Shown piece after piece: positions 1 to 11,994 of a DNA stretch of 64,000 bases; the first letter of the stretch is position 1; every line of letters starts with the position of its first letter. The stretch is from positions 62,001 to 126,000 of the forward strand of contig JAODTK010004555.1 in assembly GCA_026419785.1 (NCBI GenBank), read 5' to 3'. The position numbers and the translations under genes are program-made. This DNA is from Sclerodactyla briareus. Taxonomy: Eukaryota; Echinodermata; Holothuroidea; Dendrochirotida; Sclerodactylidae. The notes beneath the pieces are model-generated. The model saw nothing but the letters and a program-made list of their open reading frames with translations. It was not told where the DNA came from and did not search any database.

Positions 1-540
1 TTCATATATATATTTTTATATATATATATATATAATCAAAATCAAAATTTGTGGATACCGCCATCACTCCCTCTGTTTTATTTCATTATATATAATTCAT
101 GATTCGCGAAACATTCACTTTCCCGAGGTTCGCTCTAACAACTGCAATTCGTTTAACAGCTTGGGTATGCTAGCTAGAATTAATGGACTGAGTAGTTTTC
201 CGTGCCAACTAATATATTTCCCAGCGAAGCAATCCTGCCGGGTATGTAGTTTATCAAAGCGGCGTTCTATCATAGAAGGAAGATAACACCATGTCCCTCT
301 TCAGTTGCAGATAGGCGGGTAATGGGCGAGGTAGCGGGGCAGCAAGCACCCAACATCAACCTCAATTACCAATAACTATAATAAGGAATAATACTAATAA
401 TAATATATATAAAATAATAATAATAATAATATAATAATATAATATATCATCATCATCATCATCATCATCTCACATCATCATACATCCTCATCATCATAAT
501 AATTTCATCATTCATCAATAATAATAATAATCCGTCGAAG
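1..540. repeat. AT-rich start with (AT)n, (TAA)n and (ATC)n microsatellites
   Basis: The first 35 bases are (TA)n. From about 380 to 445 there is interrupted (TAA)n, from 446 to 500 (ATC)n, and then more ATA/ATC triplets to about 530. Between them (40-375) I see no gene. These are ordinary simple repeats. Confidence 0.85.
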
Positions 541-1163
541 ACATTGCGGTAGTTTTTCCTTTGATGTGGGCAACTGAAAAAAATAGAGATGTAGGATCTC
601 AAGCCAAGGACGTACCATTTGTGATCCAGTGCCCTGGGAGCTATACCGCACGGGCTAGAAGATACCTCAATATCACTCTCATAACCGTTAGTACACAAAC
701 TACCCCAACTGACCATCCTCCGAATTAACCCTTCAGGATTAGTATTATACTCATAAGATCGAATCTAAAACACCAAAAATTCCGTCAAAACATAGCGCTA
801 TATGTTGATATCTCATAGGCTTCTGGAGGAGTCTTTGATGTGGCGGTAATACCTGACCCTTTCTTTCCCCCACCTGACATAAGTGACTATGGAAAACGCA
901 CTTGGCAGCAAGCTCCTATACAGACTACATCATGTTGACGCATCTACTCATTCATGTGAAGTAGAATATCGCTGTCCTGCAGTGTAAGGCCTATAATAGC
1001 CCGACCATACAAAATACTCAATAACAAACAAGTTTGACACACGGCAGGCACGCTCGTGGATCAAACGAAAATAGCATGAGGAATAAAGCAATAAAACCAT
1101 CCCTATTCTTGGCCCTGCATGCTGCTGAGATGTTCATGATTGGATTGTTTATTTTCGTTGCAG
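541..1163. other. Non-coding stretch, nothing recognised
   Basis: No ORF with a recognisable domain, no repeat shared with the rest of the window. The last 20 bases form a pyrimidine-rich run ending in CAG that could be a splice acceptor for the next entry. Confidence 0.5.
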
Positions 1164-1261
1164 GTGGCAGAATCCGCAGTTGTGTCTGCGTTGAGTGAGT
1201 CCCGCCTGTCTAGCGAGGAAATCACATTCTATTCATCTGCTTACGTGCCGGTAACGTGCAC
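1164..1261 (+). CDS. Weak candidate internal exon, unknown product
   Basis: A good acceptor (a T-rich run ending TTCGTTGCAG at 1163) is followed by about 32 open codons reading VAESAVVSALSESRLSSEE and on. Only phase 0 stays open; the other two phases meet TGA within 40 bases. Two donors are possible: GTAACG at 1251 (an 87-nt phase 0-0 exon) or GTACGT at 1262. The peptide matches no family I know. No partner exon was found nearby, so this may be chance. Confidence 0.15.
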
Positions 1262-1384
1262 GTACGTGGGAGGAAGAACACTTGCTATGAAAAATCTCCT
1301 AAATAAGATTGAACAGCCTTTTGACGAATATTTTGTAGAACAAGAAGGAACACAAAGAAGAATAAACACTCACCCATGTTGATT

Positions 1385-2735
1385 TCCGGTTCCACAAAAA
1401 ATGCCCGACGGAGTATGCTTTCGTCTGTCTGTTGCGGTGAGCGATGCTTTTTCGATCTGACCTGCCAGCGAAACGCCGAGAAAGAGTCTTCAGCCGACGC
1501 AATGGCACCCTGTGGGTGTGGCAGCTGATTTCCTCGGCATCCTCCCCCTATACGGAGATCTTCGCCCCAGGTGGCTCTGGTCATGAGTGTGTATATCCAT
1601 GTTTAGCAATGGAGGTTAGAGATATCATGACGCCGTAATTTCGTATTTGGTCGTTGTCTGGAAGCTCTTGGGAGTAATATATAATATAGGAAAGTGAGGC
1701 AGGACTTCCGAGGTTGGGCAAAGTGGCCTGATAATATGTTGCCGTTGTGAGTAGACAGGAACATCTGTAAACTGGGAGGCCAGCTGTATGTGATCCGTAA
1801 AGGGGCTATGTCTGCAATCAGGAAAGGAAACGAAACAGTACAATAATTATGATAGTGTACATCTATAAGGCATCGTAAACCGTGCGCCGCGCACTATACC
1901 CAAGACATCAACCAAACTATAATTTATAATCAACGAAATCGAATTGTTTTACCAAAAGGGAGCGACCCCCCCCCCTTCGTACTCCCACATAGTTATAATT
2001 TATTTTTTATCTATTTATTTATGTGGCCCCCTCCCCCCCTTTTATACCGCATACAGACATATTACATAATAACTGCCCTAATAATATCAGTACATTTAGT
2101 GATATGTATCGATGTATTTAAAAGGAAGAATGCGGAAGGAAGCTACACTAAAAGCCAGGAGGCTTAACGGATAGTGTACTCGCGTCCCGCTCGAGATACC
2201 GGAAGAAACATAGGGAAAAAAAAGAACACGGAGAAAAGAATAGGATGGAATTGACATATAGGGAATAAGAATGTGGAAACGATTCAAGATCAATCAAAGC
2301 CTTGCAGCGATTAATAAACAATGATTAATTTGAACAGATCGTTGTATACTATACACTGTTAAATTACGAACTGATGACACGACTAGTATTCTTAATTATG
2401 GGTAACTGATTGCATACTAATACTAAGGTGGTTTACATAGGAATAGTGATTCAAGTATGCATTTAGTAGTCAGGGGCAATACTTATCGAATCAACCCTTT
2501 TAAGTACATTAAACGATTGAGAGTCCTTCAAAGAATTTGACAAAGAATTCCATAGTTCAGGTAGCACGATTACGCAAACTCAACATCCCAATGGGTTAAA
2601 CTTCGAAAATTTATGTTGATCAGCGTGATTAGCACGCCGGTGTTGTGGTCAATGTATAGGGTAACCTCACTAATAATGAAGTCCATTAATGGGTAACGGG
2701 GTAACAGAAGCTACAGAACAAGGCAGCGAAAGCCA
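1385..2735. other. Non-coding stretch with C/G homopolymer runs
   Basis: Nothing that looks like a gene. It holds a C-run at about 1965, another at about 2030, and AT-rich DNA. ORFs in it (for example 1444-1638) show no domain. Confidence 0.5.
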
Positions 2736-2739
2736 ATTT

Positions 2740-3220
2740 TACAAGAAAAAACGTCGGTGAATCATGCTACCCCTCTGCTTGAAAGACTACATTGGTTCGC
2801 CGGAATACTCGCATCAAGGTTTAAAACTGAGCTCAGTGCGCATAAGTCAATCATGCTCACATCAACCTTAACTGGTGGTGTCTCTGTCGTCTGCATCGGT
2901 ACACCCCTACTCGGGCTCTTCGCTCGTCATCTGGCCCTCCTAAGACTCCACAAACCGTACCAGAGCAGGATCCTGCGCCTTCTCCGGTGCTGCGCCAACG
3001 GTGTGGAATTCTCTGCCGATGAGTGCTCGTCCCAGCAACGAACACTGGACACTTCAAACGTGGTCTAAAAACTCATCAATTTGAAAAATGTTTATATTTG
3101 TACCTTTTCTTTGTGTCGTTGGCTCTTCCAATAGCGCTTTGTAACCTTTTTTTTGGCTGAAAAAAGGCGCTTATGTAAATGTCTATATGTAGTATTTATG
3201 TATCAAACTATTTCAATATA
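2740..3220 (+). mobile_element. LINE 3' end (CR1/L2/Jockey-type RT thumb and tail)
   Basis: The translation from 2760 begins HATPLLERLHWF and continues with FKTELSAHKSI, matching the conserved C-terminal block of LINE ORF2 (the usual form is TPvLreLHWLPV..RI.FK...L..KsL). Further on a second frame gives an LFEK-like end (GLKTHQFEKCLYL) just before the 3' UTR. The UTR has the pair AGCGCTTTGTAA ... GGCGCTTATGTAAAT, the same tail as the element ending at 8640. The reading frame changes at least once, so this is a dead 5'-truncated copy. Family assignment below the CR1/L2/Jockey level is not possible by eye. Confidence 0.65.
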
Positions 3221-3339
3221 TATCTGCAGTTCTGATATGTTTTGGGAAGATTGTCCCAGACCTTAGCACCTCTACAATAAACGACCCTTACAATAAACGA
3301 CCTTTCACCCACACTTTAGCCAATAGTATGTTGATACAT

Positions 3340-4250
3340 TATATCTGTGAAAGCAGAGAGACACCATTAGTTGCTGCGAAGCTTAAGCGAAAAACTTGAA
3401 AAATATAGATATATAAATATATTATAATCTAGTAATTATGTTATATATATATATAGTTTATCTTCATATATATATATATATGAAATAGTTTTAAAATTTC
3501 ATATATTAATGTGATTTTTTTTTGCAATTTCAAAGGAATTTCATCTTAGCCACCATAATTCAGCGGTTTATAAACTATCCAATCGACGCCGGCACCATAC
3601 GAAGCGCGCAGCGTATCGAAATTTTCGAAATTAGGTCATCTCAAATGCCAAATGGTGATCTCCAGATTCAGTGAAAATTAAAAAATGAACTTAACATTAG
3701 TTTGAATTTCACCTTAGCCACTCTATGTTCTTGTGATTTCCCAGGCTAATTCAGCGAGCGACATCGCTGTTAAATTTTATTTTAGGAAAAAACAAAAAAA
3801 TGCCAAATTTTGATTTCAAGATGGGCAATTTTAAATAATAAATTGAAAGGGCAAAAATTTTACAATTAGAAGGACGTATTTCACCTTAGGCCTCTCTATG
3901 TGCATGCGAATTTGGGCCTATAATTGCAAAGCGGCATAATTGGGCTTTTTCGCGCAGCGTAGCAAATCTATTATAGTCAGTTCTTACAGAACAAAATGCC
4001 AAAGGGTGAGTGCCAGATAGCCCTTTTTATCTGAAAGCAAACATTAAAATGAACTTCACCTTAGCCGTGCTACGCAAATTCTTCCAAATTGGGTGTTCTC
4101 AAACGCCAAATGTGAGGGGCTAGATGGCGACTTTGATATTCATAATTTAAAAATAAACCTCACACAATTAGAAAGACTACACTTCCAGCATTTTCTGGGA
4201 TTTTTAGAAAGGTAAGTAGGATGTGGGCACCCATGATTTGTCAAACACGT
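3340..4250. repeat. ~170-bp satellite, block 1 (about five units)
   Basis: The phrase TTTCACCTTAGCC or a near copy starts at about 3538, 3707, 3879 and 4053, so the period is 169-176 bases. Each unit continues with CTCTATGTTC..TGCGATTT, an AAGCGGCACCATT..TTG core, CGCAGCGTAGCGAAAT, then AAATGCCAAATGGTGAT and AGATGGCCATTTT. Units have diverged considerably. No unit keeps an ORF. Confidence 0.75.
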
Positions 4251-5044
4251 ACACAAAATTGTCGAGGGAAGGGATATATTTGTGGGTCGCAAATGGCAGT
4301 TCTGATGATTAATTGGAAAGAAAAAAATGTATAGTGGTCACCACTTGAATGACTAAAAAAGAATTTGATATTTTATTGATAGTGGCATTTCAATACAATG
4401 CATCCAACGTTTTCCCATCATTTATGCAATGTTCGTTCTAATTTCTACCTTTTCGTTTCCTGAAAAAACCTTAACATATTTTTTTCTAACTTGGTATTTG
4501 GTTTGCCGGATTGCATCAGCTGGCCCGTGGACCGCCCTTTGAGAACCATCGAAGTCTGTTTTTTTATGTATGTTTTGTATATATTTCCATGTATATACCA
4601 AGAACAACTTACAATATCAGGGATCCAGCATGTAATTTATGCAAATTTTGGTGCTTTGCTCGCATTTTCTCGACCGGTAGAAGTCTTGCTCGTGATGACC
4701 TAAGTTGGTCAGTCAGTGCGCTATGTATATTTCCGATATCAAATTAAGCGCGAACTTAGGACAGTCATATTCGAAGGAAATGAACATTACTAATCTCGAT
4801 TATGTTTAAGTTTGAGTGTTTGGGAAAATCCGCAACGATTATCAAAGAACATTGACCACATAGCTACTTTTGGATTTCGAGAATACCTTCTCGATTAAAT
4901 TATGACAAATTAGCATTACGACACCTCTGACAAAATTTGGGGGGCCCGGCTCGGGCCCCATGAGCACGACGCCACTGGACGACACTGTGTGAACTGTCAA
5001 CTTGAACGCCCACCTACCGAAGAGTAATATTGTTGGAGGTATAT
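4251..5044. other. DNA between the two satellite blocks
   Basis: No gene seen. At about 4515-4552 the minus strand reads GGTTCTCAAAGGGCGGTCC, which resembles the end of hAT transposons (CAGTGGTTCTCAAA...GTCC), but there is no matching second end. The segment 4935-5045 is GC-richer and has two GACGCCA phrases. ORFs here look like chance. Confidence 0.4.
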
Positions 5045-5185
5045 TGCTGGTTACCAACACGAATACCGGGTACTGTAACTTTAGCGAGTTGTTTCCATAC
5101 TCCCCGCAGCTATTCCTTCAGTTTCCATAATCCGTTGAGTTTTTAGCCTGCGGGTAGGCAGCTCTACAAGTCATCATGTCTCTCC
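5045..5185. repeat. Satellite-associated tail, copy 1
   Basis: It shares TTACCAACACGAATACCGGG, then TACTGTAACTTTAGCGAG, a TCAGTTTC..ATAATC..TTGAG stretch and GGCAGCTCTACAAG with the segment at 6395-6545. The two copies lie about 1,350 bases apart. Confidence 0.8.
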
Positions 5186-5600
5186 GGCCGCCCTAGCCTC
5201 ATGGGCACCGACGCCACCAAGGGCGTCGTCAATAAAAATTATCTAACAGTCTAAGCCGAGCGCCACCACTGGTTAGCGCAACATACATATAAATGGTTCG
5301 TCATCTTAGCAAAAGGCACTTCCCCTTCGTGCCTTATGTAGTAACGCAACACCCTTGAATTTACAAACTTTATTTTCCATTCTGAGAAATTTCTCGAAAA
5401 TCTTCCAGTTGATAGGCTCCTTGGCGACGTTCCCTCGTTTACACCTATCTAGTTTATGCATCCATAGGATTACCAGGAGTTCCAATGATGGGTTTCAAAT
5501 GGGCCAGAAAATATGTGGAATACATTATTGTGCACTGACTTCATGTCGGGATGCTACCAATGCTGCGCGCACCATTAATTGCCGCCGCTCGAAGTGTTCT
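5186..5600. other. Low-content DNA between tail copy 1 and satellite block 2
   Basis: No gene. Parts (for example 5485-5515) weakly resemble the satellite core, so this may be a decayed unit. Confidence 0.4.
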
Positions 5601-6395
5601 CCGTTACCCCTAAATGGAATGGAAGATCCAGATGGTAATTTTTCTTCGCATAACTTAAATTGAAATGGAAACGGACATTTCACCTTCAGCCACAGTAGGC
5701 TGATACGACTTACTGAATCGAGCAGCACCATTGGTTGCCCGAACTTATCGAAAACTTCAAATTGTCTTCTCAGATGCCAGGTGCGCCCAGATGGCCTTTT
5801 TTATGTAGTAATGAACTTTGGCAAATAACATGTATCCCTCTTACCCACCGTAATTGTTCAACAGCGTTTATCACTATCAACCGAAGCGGCACCATTAGTT
5901 GCCGCATAGGGTAGCGAAATCTTCGAAATTAGGTCTTTTCAAATGCCAATGGTGATCTCCAGATGGCTATTTTCATGTGATAATTCGAAAAGTAAATAAA
6001 CTGAAAGCAATAGAATGAATTCCCCGCCTTGACCAATCTAGTTCTCTTGCGATTTCCAGGCTATTCAAGCGAAGCGGAACCATTGGTCGGGCCCCCCCCC
6101 CCGCGCAGCCCTGTCCGTACAACAGTAGCAGCCTTGTTTCTTAATTAATCATTATAAAATGCCAAATGTTGATTTCAAGATGGCCATTCTAAATAAATAA
6201 ATTGAAAGGTCAATTCACAATTAGATGAATTAATTTCATCTTAACCTCTCTATGTTCATGCGATTTGGGCCTATAATTGCGAAGCGGCATTATGGGTTCC
6301 GCGCAGCGTAGCAAATCTATTAAAGTAAGGTCTTCACAGATGCCAAATGGGGGTGCCCGGCAGATAGCCATTTTTATCCGAAAAAAGACGTTATT
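5600..6395. repeat. ~170-bp satellite, block 2 (about four units)
   Basis: Same unit as at 3340-4250, with starts near 5678, 5832, 6018 and 6232. The block contains near-identical phrases to block 1 such as CGCGCAGCGTAGCAAATCTA and TGGGCCTATAATTGC, so individual units of the two blocks pair up (the 3879 unit with the 6232 unit). This suggests that several units were duplicated together. Confidence 0.75.
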
Positions 6396-6545
6396 GATGG
6401 TTACCAACACGAATACCGGGTACTGTAACTTTAGCGAGTTGTTTAATATAGTCCCAGCAGCCATTACTTCAGTTTCATAATCATTGAGTTTTTAGCTGCT
6501 GGTAAGCAGCTCTACAAGCAGCTCTACAAGTTATCATGTTCTCTC
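6395..6545. repeat. Satellite-associated tail, copy 2, with a hairpin
   Basis: Near copy of 5045-5185. It ends with AGCTGCTGGTAAGCAGCT, a 7-bp perfect stem around a 4-base loop (6494-6511), followed by a short duplication of GCAGCTCTACAA. Confidence 0.8.
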
Positions 6546-6745
6546 CATCCGTTCGTTAGTTCGTTTCTTCTGTTCGTCACGTTAATTCATACCGTAACTT
6601 CTAAACCGTAAATACGATCAGATTGAAACTTGGTGAGTGGGAGAAACATGTCACTGGCTAGGCCATAAGTTACATTTTTTGTTGCATAGTGTGATTAGAT
6701 TTCAATTAATCCAATTATGTGCCAAATTACCTACCTTCACAACCC
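6546..6745 (+). repeat. Microsatellite-linked module, TTCG version
   Basis: Degenerate TTCGTT repeats lead into ACCGTAA...CGATCAGATTGAAACTTGGTG, then CTAGGCCATAAGTTACATTTTT and ATTAATCCAATTA. The same chain is found reversed at 16100-16460, which fixes it as a dispersed repeat. Confidence 0.7.
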
Positions 6746-7090
6746 GCCATTGAACTCTCTGTGAGAGAGGTTTGTTTACATCAATCCATACCTCTGCAGA
6801 GCACAACAACAGATCAGGCATTCCAGAGGTCGTTCATCTGTCAATACTATCGGTCCATTTCTAAGCGATTGGTGACCTAGAAGTGTGTGTCTATACGTTG
6901 GGTCTTATTCCACAATAAAGGGTGATTTGGTCTGTCCACACATCACGCTCATTTCTGTTGCTATTAGGAAAATGGTTATTGGAGGCAGTAAGCTTTCATT
7001 AGCCAAGGGGGATTGGGGCCACCCCCTCTTAAATGCTGTTCAAATGTAAATTGCTGTCTGGTATATTGCCTCTTACTTGGTCCAACTTGA
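6746..7090. other. Non-coding, nothing recognised
   Basis: No domain-bearing ORF and no repeat that I could match elsewhere in the window. Confidence 0.4.
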
Positions 7091-7149
7091 GTGTCAACAC
7101 TGTCGATATTCAATTCATCATCAAAAATTTACCTAGCAAGTAAGAACTG

Positions 7150-7330
7150 GGATCGAATCACAATGGGCCCTCGTTATGTTGCATGTGTCATGTGTGTGTT
7201 GTGGGGGGGGTGGGGGGTGCGTGCGTGTGTATGTGTTGTCACACTTTCTTCCCTTCTCGTTAGCAGGATTTCCCTGCTGAACCGTAAGGCCGATGCACAA
7301 CCTCTTTGTGTGTAGCACTGGCGTTAGGTG
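7150..7330 (+). repeat. Microsatellite-linked module, GT/G version
   Basis: A (GT)n/G-rich tract (7185-7235) is followed by TGTTGTCACACTTTCTT, CTCGTTAGCAGGATTTC and TGAACCGTAAGGCCGATG, the same order as at 46790-46960. Confidence 0.7.
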
Positions 7331-7429
7331 TGATCAGACATTTCAAAATCATTCCAAGTATAGCCGATGCCAGTAAAAGGGTCAATTAAATGTGAACATA
7401 CGTATTACATATCACTGTGGACGGTGAAG

Positions 7430-8060
7430 AACATGCAGTGTACGTATTCTCCAGAGTAAGTTCGCCGGGTCTGCAGCTAACAAGACGTTCCGACTTGCGC
7501 TTTGGTAGTGGTCGGGGGGTTCATCTATTGTCGGACTCCCTCGCAACCATCCTTAATTTTCGAGAATTTGACAGTTCGGCTTTACTTGCGGACCGGATCA
7601 ACAGACATGTACACTTTCGTATCATCAGCATAGCAACTGGTATGAAATACCATGTTGTCTAATGATGTCACCTAAGCTAGCGGGAGAGTGTGAATGAAAC
7701 CAAGCCAGAACCTGTGTCGCATTCCTTGCCTGCTGAACAGGATAGTGGCTACTAAGGCCAAACCAAGACAACATGTATTTATTAATATTGGGTCGGTTCA
7801 GTGCGCTTGTTAGTGGTTGTGGTCATCTATTGTCGGAGTCTCGCAAACAAGCCTTAATTTTCGATTGATTGGACAGAGTCGGTTCACTTCGGACCGGATC
7901 ATCAGAATGTACACTGTCTTATCATCAGCATAGGCACTGGTATGAAATAACATGTTGTCTGATGATGTCACCTAGCTAGCGGAAGAGGGTGAATGAACCA
8001 AGACTCCAAAACTGTGTCCGCGATTCCGCCCATAGCGACAGGCTAGTGGCCTACTAAGGC
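7430..8060 (-). mobile_element. Two tandem copies of a LINE reverse-transcriptase palm segment
   Basis: Read on the minus strand, both copies encode GDIIRQHGISYQ followed by YADD and T/K-VY, the catalytic palm motif of L2/CR1-like LINEs (usual form [22 protein letters not shown]). A degraded SVLG block lies just upstream in the 8010-8035 copy. The copies span about 7487-7772 and 7799-8070 (period about 305 bases) and end alike in CTACTAAGGC..AAACCA. Frames are interrupted in both. They point away from the plus-strand LINE that follows. Confidence 0.7.
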
Positions 8061-8650
8061 AAACCAGAAAAATCTGTATGTATCTCAGAAGACTTGCACA
8101 CTCGTTCGTTTTGCAGCCCGCTCGATTCCTGCAATGGCCTACTTCTGACTTCCTGCTTCGAACTAAAGAAACGGCAAACATTAAAAATGCGGCAGCCAGA
8201 AATGTCACCAGGACACCATCCAAAGACAACATATCGCCCCGGTATTGAGGGATCCTTCACTGGCTCCCTGTCACCGCTCGTATCTCGATCAAAACTTCTA
8301 CTAACCATGTTTAAGATTTAAAGGGTATCGGCCCAAAGTACCTGTCAGACCTATGAGCCGTATAGCCCTACACGCACCCTGCGTTTCGTCCTCTCGCACT
8401 TATAGAAGCCACAAAGAACGCATAAAATCGATGGTAATAGGGCTTTTGTCTCGGCAGGACAACTCTTTGGAATAGCCTACCAGCCGACCTCTGGTCGGCA
8501 ACCAGTGCTGACCCCTTCAAGAAGAAGCTAGAAACTTTCCTTTTCCGTAAACCGCTGACTTTTCCCTTTGTAGTAAGCGCTTTGAGCTTTGCAATAAGGC
8601 GCTATGTAATACACTATCATTTATTAGTATATTATTATTATTATAGATAG
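8060..8650 (+). mobile_element. LINE 3' end (RT thumb, C-terminus and tail)
   Basis: Across three frames the plus strand gives, in order, a DYCNGLL-like block (8115-8140), KNAAARNVTRTPSKDNI (8185-8237), SLHWLP-like (8247-8270), PKYLSDL (8333-8355), TLWNSLPADLWSA (8465-8505) and PFKKKLETFLFRKPLT (8513-8562). This is the standard order of the C-terminal part of CR1/L2-type ORF2. The 3' UTR has AGCGCTTTGAGCTTT..AAGGCGCTATGTAA and ends in (TTA)n at about 8630. At least three frame changes are visible. Confidence 0.8.
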
Positions 8651-10025
8651 TCTTATTATGATTATATTTATCATTATTGTATTGTCGTTTACTTGAAATT
8701 CCTTTCAATAGGAGCATCACTTGATTTCAACTATATCCTTTCCCTTTCTAGGCCCTCCTCTTCCCTTCACTACTTTTGTGGAGAACAACTGACCTCCCCA
8801 TCCACCAAGTGTATTCAATTCTGACAAAGTTTGGAAAATCACAAAACGTATGCAAATTTGTCCTCCAGTGACTCAACATTAATCTGATTTTGTCAGGAAC
8901 AAATGAAACGTCCCAGCGGCAGTTTTGTTAACTAGGACAACTTAAATTTTCGCGTAAATCATGGAAATTACAGGGCGGTAGCAGTACATACAAAAGTCAT
9001 AGATAGATAGTTAGAAAATTGTTGTCCATTCAAAAGAAAACAGAACTGTTTCCGCTGACAGTACAACATAAGGTAAAATATTGACTCCTGATGTTGGGGT
9101 AGGTAGATTGATTGGGCTATTCCAGACACAATCTCACTCTGTTGACATCAGATCAAGCTTTGACCTGACCAAAAAACAAAGAGGGGAGGGGCGGGGGGTA
9201 AAAGCAGCAAGCAGAGGAGGTCAGCGGTTTTCAAGAATAGCCAGTATACAGTGTTGGTTGATTCGGAGGTTCCACGATGGCTCTTCCCAGTAGCAGGGCT
9301 GTCGTGATGGAGGGGGGGGGCGGGGGGTGGGAAAGGGGGTACGTTCCCAGAGTGCTGTGTCGATTTGTGTTTCAAACAGGAAGTTCTGCTTGCACCTACT
9401 CCTGGTATTTCAGGCTTTTTCCATGTGAAACCTGTCAGGGGGCACTCAATCCCCACACGCTGCAATATACACTATGGTGTACCCTTTTAATTAACTTTTA
9501 GATTGCCTACTTTGTTGAGAATGCCCATAAATACTCATCAAAGTTTGGCATAGGCCATGGGAGTTAGAGTCTGCATGGCTACACTGAGGGCTGAAACACA
9601 AGTAAGCATTGCATGTTTATAGGGTGTGTCCTCGAGACTGGACCCGTGATAACACAAAACCACTGTTGACTATAGGACAGCATGGTGAAGGATTATGCCA
9701 TTACTGCAGGGCCACAAGACAATATCAGTCTGTCCAGGGGAATGTGTGTATAATGAAAAGGTGAACAATTGGGATCATAAAGGTGTAATTACAGAGAATA
9801 TCACACAATTTCACTTGGGGTGGCTATCGAAGGTGCAGGTTCTCTCGAACTGGGTTTCACATAACCCATGCAGAGGGATATATATCGGGCACTTGGCACC
9901 AATTTCTGTCAAATAGTTTTTATTCTGACACAAGCACCTTAATTTGTCTGAGTACAGGTGGCCACAGAAATATTCAATAAGTTCAAAACGACAAGTATAG
10001 GCTCCCATGCATAGCCGGAAACTAC
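8651..10025. other. Non-coding stretch with G-rich runs
   Basis: No gene recognised. It contains G-runs at 9180-9200 and 9309-9340 that could form G-quadruplexes. ORFs at 9081-9293 and 9148-9465 are of low complexity or without domain. Confidence 0.45.
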
Positions 10026-10029
10026 ATGG

Positions 10030-10500
10030 CAGTTCCGCCTAGACGAACAAAACTTTCCATTACAGTATCTCCCCCAAATGTTTTTTTTGCGAGAGGTCAA
10101 TGGTCAACGTCAAGTGAACAACCATTCCCAGTGTTTTAGGCTTGTCTTTTCACAAATGTGCATTCCTTGAGATCGCTCGTGATAGGAGTGTTGTATTACA
10201 TAGTCCTATTCACTTTATGGTTTGTTCAACAAGACGAGTCTGGCACCACAAAAATTCGCACTCAATGTCACAAGGTTAAAAAGTCGACGAGGTCCCCCAA
10301 AAGGTCCAAATGAGGTCAAAGTAGGTCAACAGATGTAGTTCGGCCAGAGACACAAAACTTTCCATATCGACACCCCCTTTAAAATGTTCCGTGGGCCAAG
10401 ATAGATAAGATGGTATTAGGGGACCTTAAATGACCTTGACCCTAACACCAAAAACAATAGTGTTCATCCTCACCATACGTGAAACCCACAGAACTAATGT
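10030..10500. repeat. ~300-bp tandem repeat carrying AGGTCA half-sites
   Basis: ACAAAACTTTCCAT occurs at 10047 and 10350, followed each time by CACCCCC/CTCCCCC and AAATGTT. Between them lies a run of GAGGTC/AGGTCA-like hexamers (10280-10330, including GAGGTCAAAGTAGGTCAA). Two units, the second incomplete. Confidence 0.6.
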
Positions 10501-10664
10501 TAACTAAATAAATGTGCTTGCGTTAGATAATCGTGCGACAAGTTTTTAACTTTGCACTCGTGACCGAGGACCTGAAACTGGCACAAATAGGGGTCATCCT
10601 ACTTTATATGTCCAACCCATACTTAATTGAACTTAATACATGCTTGCGGTCTTTAGATAGCGTG

Positions 10665-10795
10665 CTGAAGGATGTCACACACACAGACACACGCACAATA
10701 GCACACACACACAACGCACCTAACGCACGGTGCGTGACTGCATAACATAAATTCCTTTTGCCCTCGGCAAGGAATCAAAAAAAGGAAGGAGCCCG
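10665..10795 (-). repeat. Microsatellite-linked module, CA version
   Basis: (CA)n at 10674-10716 is followed by GCACGGTGCGTGACTGCAT and GCCCTCGGCAAGGAATCAA. The reverse of this chain is found at 42110-42165, where it runs into (GT)n. Confidence 0.75.
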
Positions 10796-11985
10796 GTCCA
10801 ATGAAGAAGAATCTCGCACGTCGTCCGGACTCCCAGACAACTTCTTGAGATACTGGGGGGGGCGTCGCGTTTATACGCACGCTTGGCGCTTCCAAATAGT
10901 GTGTAGAATCAAGTCAGTCGAGCGCTACCTCATTGGACGCCATTGCGAAGCCTTCAGACGAGAGAGGAACTTCGCGTGATCGACAGTGTCGAAAACTGCC
11001 GACAGATCTGAGAAAAAGAAGGGAAGAAAAAAATCAGCGTGATATGGACACTGTAGCAATGATGTGAACCCGTAAAACAAAAGTAAAGGTGCTGTCTCGG
11101 TGCTGTGTATTCCTGTAGGCGATTGATGGAAGTCAAGAGATGACGGTTCTTGGATTAAATGGGATTAGTCGCGAAATGGCAACACGTTCCACGAGTCTTC
11201 CCGCGGGATTAGAGACTGGGCGATAAATGGGGAGCGTATTCGTGTCGAGGCGGCATTTCTCGAGTAAGTCTTGTGTTAAGACGTTGGGAACAATCTGCCC
11301 GATTTGGATTGCCAGGCCGGGTAAGCCCTTTTTTTCACATTTCTGAAAGTTGCGCCCGCAGTTCCTGCGTGTTTACACAACCGAAACAACTTCACCGTGA
11401 CAGAGCTGTGGTTGTCAATCGTTTTTTTTATTTTGTTTATTGCAGCCAGATAAAATAACATTCACTCGAATGGAGTAAGGACTAACTATAATAATGTTTC
11501 AACACACAGGGCTATTCGCGAATAGGGGGGGAACATGAGCGATCTTGAGTTCGTTTGGAACTACTCCTGATTCAAGCGAACGATTTACAAATTGATTAGA
11601 CAACGGCAATGAATTGAAAACTGACATGCAGATTTGGAATACCTAATGGTACGGCATGTTCCCGAGAACCGGCTGATCTTGAATTTGCCAAGATTGCAAA
11701 ATTAAATCATCCAAAGTTGTTCTCAATTAAAGCAATAACACCTCCTGAACCTAATAGTTGTTCTAACAGTGTTCTGTGATTGGAATCTAGGATGACTCAT
11801 GACATTGTTATCAGAATTTTCTAGTAAAATTTCAATACGTTGTCTGGTGTTCTGTCCATATTTAACATAGCCTATAGTTGAATATATCCCTGCAACACTG
11901 AAGTGTCCGGGGAATATTATGGTTTGGGGCTGTGTCCGCCGCCGCCGCTGTCTCTGCCACCGCTATCGGGAACCTTCGGCGTTTT
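10796..11985. other. Non-coding, nothing recognised
   Basis: No domain in any frame. It includes a G-run at about 10856 and one at 11525. Confidence 0.4.
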
Positions 11986-11994
11986 AGCGAAAGA

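Noticed and set aside
4515-4552. hAT-like terminus GGTTCTCAAAGGGCGGTCC (minus strand)
   Set aside because: Single end without a partner, target duplication or exact CAGTGGTTCTCAAA start.
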